Source of the DNA: G020350405 sp964513655
GTDB lineage: Bacteria; Planctomycetota; Phycisphaerae; Sedimentisphaerales; Anaerobacaceae
Length of the DNA stretch: 5,336 nucleotides
Reading direction: 5' to 3'
Assembly (NCBI GenBank): GCA_964513655.1
Contig: CAZENQ010000145.1
Span: 1-5,336 of the forward strand
This document shows, in pieces, positions 1 to 5,200 of this stretch (the stretch's first letter is position 1; each line of letters starts with the position of its first letter). Made by a program: the position numbers and the translations under genes. The notes under the pieces were generated by a model, which was not told where the DNA came from, ran no database searches, and saw only the letters and a list, made by a program, of their open reading frames with translations.

Positions 1-1523
1 ACGTTGGGCGCATCGGCGTCGTTGAAGGAGTACATCATCGACTTGCCATCCATCGACTGCTGTTTGATTCCATGATATTCTTCCGGAACCTCCAGGCCCA
101 CGGCTTCGAGTATCGTCGGTGCTATGTCAGCGATATGGTGATACTGACTGCGAATCTCGCCTTTCGCCTTGATACTTTTCGGCCAGTGCACCACCATGGC
201 ATCGTGTTGGCCGCCACGGTGTTCGCTCTGTTTGAAGTAGCGGAAAGGCGTGTTGCCTGCCATCGCCCACCCGGCGTGATAATGGGGATAAGTGGTTTCG
301 TCTCCCCAATTGGCGTAATGTCTAATGTTGGCCTCGAATGGAGTCTGGAGCCCGTTCAAAACATAAGTTTCGTTGAAGGTGCCTGCCAAACCGCCTTCAC
401 CACTGGCGCCGTTGTCGGAAGTCACGAAGATAAGCGTATTGTCCAGTTCGCCTATCCGCTCCAGGTTTTCGAGAACGCGCCCGATCTGGTAATCCACAAG
501 CTCCATCTGAGCGGCAAAGACTTCCATCTGACGTGCATAGAGTTTCTTTTGGTCTTCGTTCAGCTCGTCCCAGGCCGGAATTTCATCTATTCTTTCTGTA
601 AGCTTTGTGTTCGCGGGGATAATGCCCAGCTTCTTCTGATTAGCAAGGATTATCTCGCGTGCCTTGTCCCAGCCCATATCGAACTTGCCTCGGTATCTCA
701 TTATATACTCTCGCGGCGCATGGTGAGGAGAATGCATCGAGCCTGAAGCCCACAGCATCATGAACGGCAGGTCCGGCTTGATCGACTTGTGGCCCGTGAT
801 CCAGTGGATGGCACGATCGGCCAGGTCCTTATCCAGGTGGTAAGTTTTTTTGTAGGGTTCGGGAGTGTGGTCGTTCCACATCACCGGGATAAACTGGTGT
901 ACGTCCGCGGCCATGAACGTGTACGCGTGCTCAAAGCCTTCCCCGCTGGGCCAACGGTGGAAGGGACCAACCTGCGACACCTCATACAGCGGCGTATGGT
1001 CCCACTTGCCCAGCGCATAATTTATGTACCCTGACTCCTGCAGGTAGTTGGCCACCGATTTGGCGGTCTCGGGCACAATCGCGTTGTAGCCCGGAAATCC
1101 CATAGCGGTAAGTGCGTGACTGCCCAAACCGATCGAATGTGGATTGCGCCCGGCCATCAGCGATGCACGCGTCGGAGAACACAATGCCGTCGTGTGAAAG
1201 TTGTTGTATCGCAGCCCCGTTTTGGCAAGGCGGTCAATGTTAGGAGTATCAATGAGTCCGCCGAAGCAGCCGATTTGCGCAAAGCCCACGTCGTCCAGAA
1301 GAAAGATTATTACGTTCGGCGCACCCTTGGGCGGCGTTACCGGCTCCGGCCACCATTCCTCCGACTCCTCATAGCTCTTCGCTATCTTGCCTTTAAATTT
1401 TTGTGTAACAGCTTCCGCTAAATTAACCAAGAACGAACCGGCAAAAAGACTTCCGGCCGTTACTTTTGTTGTTTGTCTCAGAAAATCCCGCCTGCTTACA
1501 ATTGTTTTCTTCTTACTATTCAT
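1..1523 (-). CDS. Tat-exported type I (S1, formylglycine) sulfatase, partial, C-terminus outside the window
   Basis: This encodes 507 residues and is still open at the left edge. It should hydrolyse sulfate esters outside the cytoplasm, most likely on polysaccharides. The N-terminus is a Tat signal: SRRDFL at residues 10-15, then a short hydrophobic stretch. Metal-binding DD is at 77-78. The formylglycine motif CSPTR is at 115-119, with Cys115 the residue to be oxidised. GKWDHTP starts at 172, GSMHSPHH at 261-268, TSDNG at 368-372, and TPFRYFK with Lys431 ends at 431 and is followed by EHRGG. The GPF.RWP and GWAMAGNTPFR segments resemble arylsulfatase A-like enzymes of the large S1_4 type, often over 700 residues, so a sizeable C-terminal part is probably missing. 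The start is fixed by AGGAGG at 1531-1536, seven bases upstream. Oddity: the usual GKWH His is Asp175, with His at 176. The sulfatase class is very likely; the substrate is unknown. Confidence 0.95.
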   Translation of the reverse strand, partial: MNSKKKTIVSRRDFLRQTTKVTAGSLFAGSFLVNLAEAVTQKFKGKIAKSYEESEEWWPEPVTPPKGAPNVIIFLLDDVGFAQIGCFGGLIDTPNIDRLAKTGLRYNNFHTTALCSPTRASLMAGRNPHSIGLGSHALTAMGFPGYNAIVPETAKSVANYLQESGYINYALGKWDHTPLYEVSQVGPFHRWPSGEGFEHAYTFMAADVHQFIPVMWNDHTPEPYKKTYHLDKDLADRAIHWITGHKSIKPDLPFMMLWASGSMHSPHHAPREYIMRYRGKFDMGWDKAREIILANQKKLGIIPANTKLTERIDEIPAWDELNEDQKKLYARQMEVFAAQMELVDYQIGRVLENLERIGELDNTLIFVTSDNGASGEGGLAGTFNETYVLNGLQTPFEANIRHYANWGDETTYPHYHAGWAMAGNTPFRYFKQSEHRGGQHDAMVVHWPKSIKAKGEIRSQYHHIADIAPTILEAVGLEVPEEYHGIKQQSMDGKSMMYSFNDADAPN

Positions 1524-1624
1524 TGTTACACCTCCTGTAATTTCACCAGCTCTTTTGTACCAATGCGTCTCCTGCCAAAACCAGCAATTCTCATAATGCG
1601 AGATACTTCGCCCGCAAGAAATAC

Positions 1625-1652
1625 ATATTAATCCCCTGCGCGAAACTGCCAA
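1625..1652 (-). promoter_or_regulatory. Candidate sigma70-type promoter of the sulfatase gene
   Basis: On the minus strand TTGGCA (1647-1652) is followed after 16 bases by TAATAT (1625-1630), which fits a vegetative promoter pointing at the sulfatase. The leader to the ATG would be about 95 nt. It was found by eye. Other weaker hexamer pairs exist in this AT-rich gap, so it is only a candidate. Confidence 0.35.
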
Positions 1653-1722
1653 TCAGGCCTGACCCTGATTTTTCCATAGGCAAATCCCCTATGTCCCCCT
1701 TGCACATTCACCCTTTTCTTCC

Positions 1723-1751
1723 TTGCATCTTCGCCCCCACTCCTGTACAAT
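1723..1751 (+). promoter_or_regulatory. Candidate sigma70-type promoter of the coiled-coil protein gene
   Basis: TTGCAT (1723-1728) and TACAAT (1746-1751) are separated by exactly 17 bases, the optimal spacing. Transcription would start near 1758, giving a leader of about 158 nt before the ATG at 1916. It is the best plus-strand promoter match I see in the divergent gap. Confidence 0.45.
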
Positions 1752-1758
1752 AGACTTG

Positions 1759-1783
1759 GTTTCAGCGTGCGAATCGCTGAAAC
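1759..1783 (+). promoter_or_regulatory. Perfect 9-bp inverted repeat at the predicted transcript 5' end
   Basis: GTTTCAGCG (1759-1767) and CGCTGAAAC (1775-1783) form a perfect 9-bp stem with a 7-nt loop. It begins one or two bases after the predicted start site. It could be a 5'-end stabilising hairpin in the mRNA or a palindromic operator overlapping +1. The repeat is plain in the sequence; its role is inferred. Confidence 0.5.
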
Positions 1784-1915
1784 AAGGAGAAAGTATCAGG
1801 GTCATTACGACCAATTCCGCACAAATTTTGTGAGCCGAACCGTGCGCACTTGCTGTTCGCCCCGGCCCGCTCACAGCGACCGGAATAATTACAAGTATTT
1901 GAAAGGAAAATAAAA
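1784..1915 (+). other. Leader with several possible stems; no known riboswitch recognised
   Basis: This is the rest of the predicted 5' leader of the downstream gene. Possible pairings seen by eye are GGTC/GACC (1800-1812), CACAA/TTGTG (1820-1832), CGAAC/GTTCG (1836-1859), and a bulged hairpin CCGG-CGCT/AGCG-CCGG (1862-1883). An outer pairing ATTCCG (1814-1819) with CGGAAT (1881-1886) would enclose the inner stems, but it competes with the last hairpin. I match it to no riboswitch consensus. The ribosome binding site AAAGGA (1902-1907) lies just after the structured part. Confidence 0.25.
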
Positions 1916-2515
1916 ATGAAAAGACAACGCATCTTTCTATTGGCAGTTCTTACTCTCGTCACCGCTTTCTTGGCTGCCGGCCTGATAAAGATTGCTGTCG
2001 CAAGTACCGAGTCGCAACACCCATCTTTCGCAGTGTACGCCCACGAACTGAACCTCCTCGAAAATAAGCGTGCCGTCCTCGCCGAGAGATTGCGCAGTCA
2101 GGACGAGTTGATTGCCCAGCTGAACCAGACCGACCTTATAGCTTCTTTGGACAGCCGGCAGATTGTTGTCTTGACCCGACTGGCCACCCTGACCGACCAA
2201 CTGACCAGGGCCGAGGCACGCACAATCGAACTTCAGAGCCGCTTTCAGGCCCTCCAGCAAACCAGAGATGGTGATGACACCTATGGCACAGGCATGCGAT
2301 TATGGCTAAATGCCGTCGAAGCTGCTGAAAACGCTGAGCAGACCCTTCGCGAAAAACTCGCCGAAGAAAAGGCCGCAGCCTCAAAACTCTACCGAAAGCG
2401 CAGCGCCGTTCAGCTCCTCTATGATGAATTTGATTCTACCGAGCAGTTATACGCCGCAGTCTGCCGACGAATCCAAAAACTCCAGCGCCGACCAAACACA
2501 CCGCCTTCATCCTAA
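1916..2515 (+). CDS. Small membrane-anchored coiled-coil protein, function unknown
   Basis: The protein has 199 residues. MKRQR is followed by one hydrophobic segment (about 6-29), a signal anchor that should leave the rest outside the cytoplasmic membrane. Residues about 42-116 are a long charged helix rich in Leu, Glu, Arg and Gln with heptad-like spacing, probably a coiled coil. A short flexible break (DGDDTYGTG, 118-126) precedes a second helix (about 130-192) and a basic, Pro-rich tail. AAAGGA at 1902-1907 sits eight bases before the ATG and supports this start. The gene stands alone: the sulfatase diverges from it and the lipoprotein gene converges on it. The coiled coil loosely recalls the periplasmic helices of Wzz/GNVR chain-length proteins, but only one membrane segment is present and no family motif is visible. 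I do not recognise the family. Confidence 0.8.
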   Translation: MKRQRIFLLAVLTLVTAFLAAGLIKIAVASTESQHPSFAVYAHELNLLENKRAVLAERLRSQDELIAQLNQTDLIASLDSRQIVVLTRLATLTDQLTRAEARTIELQSRFQALQQTRDGDDTYGTGMRLWLNAVEAAENAEQTLREKLAEEKAAASKLYRKRSAVQLLYDEFDSTEQLYAAVCRRIQKLQRRPNTPPSS

Positions 2516-2533
2516 GCAAAGCCCAGCGCCCAC

Positions 2534-2570
2534 TGTCATCTTGAGCGCAGCGGTGCACAGTCGAAAGACC
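2534..2570 (+). repeat. Dispersed intergenic repeat, copy A (TTGAGCGCAG...GTCGAAAGACC)
   Basis: This diverged copy of the TGTC..CTGAGC(n)AGTCGAAGG(A/G)YC element lies between the stop codons of two convergent genes. Compared with the copies near 3165 and 3300 it carries about seven extra bases in the middle. ACTGT (2532-2536) and ACAGT (2557-2561) give it weak dyad symmetry. The 107-base gap around it shows no T-rich intrinsic terminator in either direction, so this element may help to end both transcripts; that role is inference. Confidence 0.6.
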
Positions 2571-2622
2571 TGGCCTGCGACCGCGAATAATAAACCGCGA
2601 TGCTCCTCGTTGCCGCAGTTCC

Positions 2623-3018
2623 CTACTTGCTCGTACCCACAGCAAGGTTCCGCTCTATCTTCTCGTAGATAACTTTTGACCTGCGCTTGTTGCCGGCCAC
2701 GCCAACCTTAATTCTAAAACTTGTGCGTCCCTCGCTGCCCGGCTTAATACGCACGCCGATAGTCTTGCCGTCCGCGCTCTTGGCGACAACCTTTGCGCTG
2801 AACACGTCCTTCGCCTTCTCCTTAACCTCCAGCTCCAGCTCGCCCATTGCCGCAAGCGTAGCGCCATACACGCTGTCCAGGTCCCGGCTGGATACCGCGT
2901 ACAGCTTACCCATATGGTAAACTCCCGCGTCACCGCCGATTATCGACGGAGCACACCCCCACGCACCAACCACCAGACCCACAAACACTCCAGTTAATAA
3001 CATCCGCTTGACTAACAT
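2623..3018 (-). CDS. DUF3568-like small lipoprotein
   Basis: The protein has 131 residues. A short basic N-terminus (MLVKR) and a hydrophobic stretch lead to Cys22 in AWGCAPS, an atypical lipobox (Trp at -2) that still suggests a lipoprotein exported by Sec and lipidated. After GVYHMGKLYAV comes the pattern of DUF3568-type proteins: a helix (DLDSVYGATLAAMGELEL, about 46-63), a K/E-rich turn, then strands around FSAKVVAKSADGKTIGVRI and TSFRIKVGVAG, then a closing helix. Length and fold order fit that family, whose function is unknown. AAGGAGG at 3026-3032, seven bases before the ATG, selects this start over Met6. A promoter at 3088-3116 serves it alone, and it converges on the coiled-coil gene. 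Family assignment is by pattern recognition, not by search. Confidence 0.85.
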   Translation of the reverse strand: MLVKRMLLTGVFVGLVVGAWGCAPSIIGGDAGVYHMGKLYAVSSRDLDSVYGATLAAMGELELEVKEKAKDVFSAKVVAKSADGKTIGVRIKPGSEGRTSFRIKVGVAGNKRRSKVIYEKIERNLAVGTSK

Positions 3019-3087
3019 TTTCTTGCCTCCTTAAAAAAAATCGCGTTTCACTAAAACCCGCAAAACCGCTTTGCTTTTTCACACCAT

Positions 3088-3116
3088 ACGATACCCCAAA
3101 GACCGATATACGTCAA
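3088..3116 (-). promoter_or_regulatory. Sigma70-type promoter of the lipoprotein gene
   Basis: On the minus strand TTGACG (3111-3116) is followed after exactly 17 bases by TATCGT (3088-3093). Transcription would start near 3081, giving a leader of about 63 nt that ends in the strong AAGGAGG site. It is the best promoter match in the window. Confidence 0.6.
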
Positions 3117-3129
3117 ACCCTAAATTTCC

Positions 3130-3174
3130 GTCCTTCGACAATTAAAAACACCGCCCTCAGCAACGTCGAAGGAC
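3130..3174. repeat. Dispersed repeat, copy B, as a 10-bp perfect inverted pair
   Basis: GTCCTTCGAC (3130-3139) and GTCGAAGGAC (3165-3174) are perfect reverse complements 25 bases apart. The right half continues leftwards as CCTCAGCAAC (3155-3164), matching the CCTGAGCGTA part of the copy near 3305. The unit therefore looks like one full copy plus an inverted end of a second. It could fold as a hairpin in RNA of either strand. It lies just upstream of the lipoprotein promoter. Confidence 0.65.
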
Positions 3175-3179
3175 CTCCG

Positions 3180-3221
3180 CAATTCAGAATCTGAAATTTG
3201 AGATTTGCAATTTGGAATTAG
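3180..3221. repeat. Degenerate 7-bp tandem repeat (consensus about NAATTTG)
   Basis: Six consecutive heptamers can be read: CAATTCA, GAATCTG, AAATTTG, AGATTTG, CAATTTG, GAATTAG. The array is AT-rich against a more balanced background, and it overlaps the last bases and stop codon of the dockerin-like remnant. No coding or regulatory role is evident. Confidence 0.55.
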
Positions 3222-3292
3222 CGTCCCGGGCACGGACTACTCACCGAATTCTGCCCCAGTATACCCCGCCATATCGCATTCGCAATCTTGGT

Positions 3293-3325
3293 TGTCCTGC
3301 TTGTCCTGAGCGTAGTCGAAGGGTC
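3293..3325 (+). repeat. Dispersed repeat, copy C, inside the dockerin-like frame
   Basis: The core is CTTGTCCTGAGCGTAGTCG (3300-3318) followed by AAGGGTCC, preceded by a second partial GTCCTG (3294-3299). It is the most regular of the three copies. Read on the minus strand it has no stop codon in the frame used and gives PSTTLRTSRTT. It falls exactly where a dockerin helix should continue after the VNVAD of the calcium loop. Confidence 0.7.
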
Positions 3326-3410
3326 CGCCACGTTCACAATACCATCACAGTTCACGTCGCAGTCTCGCAAGGTATAAGCCCCTGCCAACCCCCGCCGTCT
3401 CTTCAAACTG

Positions 3411-3443
3411 AAAAGCGCGTGGCGGCCGTAACGACCGCCACGC
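3411..3443 (-). terminator. Strong intrinsic terminator after the esterase gene
   Basis: On the minus strand GCGTGGCGG (3443-3435) pairs perfectly with CCGCCACGC (3425-3417). The stem can extend inward by a T-G wobble and two more pairs to a 3-nt loop, and is followed by GCTTTT (3416-3411). It begins about 50 bases past the esterase stop codon, a normal place for a Rho-independent terminator. It also separates the esterase from the in-frame dockerin-like tail. Confidence 0.75.
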
Positions 3444-3493
3444 TCTCTAAGCCAATACTTAGCCGAGACAATCCGCCTAAGCATCTATCCGTC

Positions 3494-5200
3494 CTACGGC
3501 GCAGTAACCGAGTTACTATCCATCACGTTCAGCGATGGGTTGTACGTGAAACCGGTCGCCCAGACGTCGGTGACGGTGAAAGTAAACGTACCGCCGCCCT
3601 TAACCGACTTCGACTCTAACGTTACCTTGCCGTCCTGACTGGTCTGGCCCTGGTTGTCACCGCTGGTGGTTGCGCCGCTCCACGCACCCGTGACTGTTGC
3701 GCCATCGACGTCATAGGTGTTCTCATCCTTAATCCATACCGTCGCCCTCGCCGCATAGTAGCCGCTCTTAGGCTCATACCACGTCATAGCGATGTCATTG
3801 ACATAGATGTCCGGCCCAGGTGTTGGTGTCGGCGTGGGTGTCGGAGTCGGTGTTGGAGTCGGTGTAGGTGTCGGCCCGGCTCCAAAATCAATCTCCAGCG
3901 GTACCGCCGGAAGGTCTTCGACATTAAACAGATTCCCCTGCGCGTAATGCCAGATATAACGCGCGTACACGGGATTTGGAACCGATGCACTCGATGCTAC
4001 CAGCGTATTGCCTACGATTTGAGCATCTGCGTCATAATACACCTGGTCCGAACCTGCAAGCTTAACCGGACTCGGGTCTAACGCGTCATCCGTCACTAAG
4101 CCGCTCCCAACATCGTCGAAAGCTATAACAACCTCGCTGCCGTCCACGTACGAATTCGCCTCATCGCGAATCGGTCCCGTCCAGACTATACTCTCGCCAT
4201 GAACATTGTGACGAGCCGAAAGAGCCAGACGAACACCTATTGGCTCCTTCGTCGGCGGATGACCGCCGCCCGGCGGAAGGTCAACTGCCGTGGCAAACCC
4301 CGTATTCACAATCGTAAGATATCCCATTAACTGGTCATTACGAATAAGCGCCCAGTCGTATTCGCCGTCGCTCTTCCAGTGAAGCTGAACAATCTGGAAC
4401 GGAAAATCTCCCTGACCCCAGTCGCTCCGCCACTCCGCAACCAGACCGACCAGCTTGTCGTAATACCCGTCCGGGCCGAAATGTGCATCGTTTTCGCCCT
4501 GATACCAGTTGACGCCACGAATCGCATAAGGCTGCAGCGGTACAATATGAGTCTCGTAGCATAGACCGTCTCTCTTGCCGCCCGCAAAGTAAGTCCACTC
4601 GTGAATTGAAGTGCCTCCCTGCGTTGCCCGGATTAACCCAACGGCAACACCACTGAGGTTTTGCGCAAGCGCGCGACCAAAGTAAAACGCCACCGCTGAG
4701 AAATCACCGGCCGTATCCGACGACGAAACCGCCCAGCCATCATACAGGCCCTCGCAATAGAATCGCAGGTTATGGTTGCCCGCGTCGGCAATAGCCTGGG
4801 CTCCGCCGGTCGAAGACGCAAGCTTAAACTGCATATTCGATTGCCCGCTGTTCACCCATACCTCACCAACCTGAACGCCGGTATAAGTTATAGTGTCACT
4901 GTCTCCGGTAATTACCATATCACTCGGCCCGCCTGCCGACATCGCCGACAATGTCACCATCCACTCGCCGCTCGATGCTGTCGTCGAAGGCGATTGGCCC
5001 TGGAAGTTGACCGTAACCACTGTGTCGTTCGGCGCTGTGCCCCATACCGGAACCTCAATCCCACGCTGCAGCACCGCATCGTTGCTGAATAACGGGTCGG
5101 TCGCAAACGGAGGTGGCCCCGGCGGCGCAGCATTCACATAAGTGCTGTTTATGCAAGCCAGCAAGGCAAAACTTACCAAACTCATCATTTTCCTGCACAT
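3494..5200 (-). CDS. Secreted sialate O-acetylesterase-like (DUF303, SGNH-type) carbohydrate esterase with PT linker and Ig-like tail
   Basis: The protein has 568 residues and probably removes O-acetyl groups from glycans outside the cell. A short signal peptide ends near VNA-A25; LLAC16 is a weak alternative lipobox. A beta-rich N-terminal domain (about 31-110, FSNDAVLQRG...VPVWG) precedes the catalytic domain. SGQSNM holds the likely nucleophile Ser121. GGTSIHEW is at 195-202 and GVNWYQGEND at 229-238. Asp307 and His314 in VDLPPGGGH complete the expected triad. A second beta domain follows to about 440, then nine Pro-Thr pairs (443-460). A final Ig-like domain (about 464-568) contains DGATVTGAWSG and DGKVTLES. 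GAAGGAG at 5208-5214 fixes the start. Family members act on sialic acid or plant glycans such as acetylated xylan; the sequence does not show which. A terminator follows at 3411-3443, and no dockerin is attached. Confidence 0.93.
   Translation of the reverse strand: MCRKMMSLVSFALLACINSTYVNAAPPGPPPFATDPLFSNDAVLQRGIEVPVWGTAPNDTVVTVNFQGQSPSTTASSGEWMVTLSAMSAGGPSDMVITGDSDTITYTGVQVGEVWVNSGQSNMQFKLASSTGGAQAIADAGNHNLRFYCEGLYDGWAVSSSDTAGDFSAVAFYFGRALAQNLSGVAVGLIRATQGGTSIHEWTYFAGGKRDGLCYETHIVPLQPYAIRGVNWYQGENDAHFGPDGYYDKLVGLVAEWRSDWGQGDFPFQIVQLHWKSDGEYDWALIRNDQLMGYLTIVNTGFATAVDLPPGGGHPPTKEPIGVRLALSARHNVHGESIVWTGPIRDEANSYVDGSEVVIAFDDVGSGLVTDDALDPSPVKLAGSDQVYYDADAQIVGNTLVASSASVPNPVYARYIWHYAQGNLFNVEDLPAVPLEIDFGAGPTPTPTPTPTPTPTPTPTPGPDIYVNDIAMTWYEPKSGYYAARATVWIKDENTYDVDGATVTGAWSGATTSGDNQGQTSQDGKVTLESKSVKGGGTFTFTVTDVWATGFTYNPSLNVMDSNSVTAP
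3821..3874 (-). repeat. Pro-Thr linker repeat (nine PT pairs) in the esterase gene
   Basis: Fifty-four bases encode nine consecutive Pro-Thr pairs joining the catalytic part to the Ig-like domain. All four Pro codons and three of the Thr codons are mixed, so the amino acid repeat is kept while the DNA repeat is imperfect. This suggests selection for a flexible, possibly glycosylated linker rather than recent slippage. Confidence 0.9.

Larger units (their letters stand above)
3218..3484 (-). pseudogene. Orphan dockerin-like C-terminal tail interrupted by a dispersed repeat
   Basis: The open frame has 88 codons, but only the last 48 or so carry a recognisable signal. DCDVNCDGIVNVAD (residues 41-54) is the calcium-binding loop of a type I dockerin-like repeat (DxNxDGxVNxxD). 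It is followed by PSTTLRTSRTT (55-65), which is the translated dispersed repeat, then KIANAIWRGILGQNS and a CPG end, which fits the second half of the same helix and a protein C-terminus. Upstream codons run through a terminator hairpin and show no family. There is no ribosome binding site at the nominal ATG. The frame is the same as that of the esterase upstream, separated by two stop codons (TAG at 3494 and 3487). It is probably the debris of a dockerin-bearing secreted protein; a lost tail of the esterase is possible. Unlikely to be a functional gene alone. Confidence 0.6.

Noticed and set aside
72..746. A 224-codon plus-strand open frame
   Set aside because: It lies opposite the sulfatase, whose minus-strand reading contains all catalytic motifs; the plus-strand translation has no family features and no ribosome binding site.
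1653..1674. ATCAGG/CCTGAT hairpin followed by TTTTT, read as a terminator on the plus strand
   Set aside because: The stem is only six pairs and no plus-strand gene lies upstream. It also overlaps the candidate sulfatase promoter region, so an operator role or chance is more likely.
1830..1913. A 27-codon GTG frame ending three bases before the coiled-coil gene start
   Set aside because: There is no ribosome binding site before the GTG and no recognisable peptide; it crosses the foldable part of the leader.
2581..2605. ACCGCGA direct repeat with CGCG palindromes as a terminator between convergent genes
   Set aside because: The stems are four pairs and there is no T-run in either direction.
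3212..3619. A 135-codon plus-strand open frame across the repeat region
   Set aside because: It runs through the dispersed repeat, the terminator hairpin and the antisense of the esterase end. Its composition is that of antisense translation.
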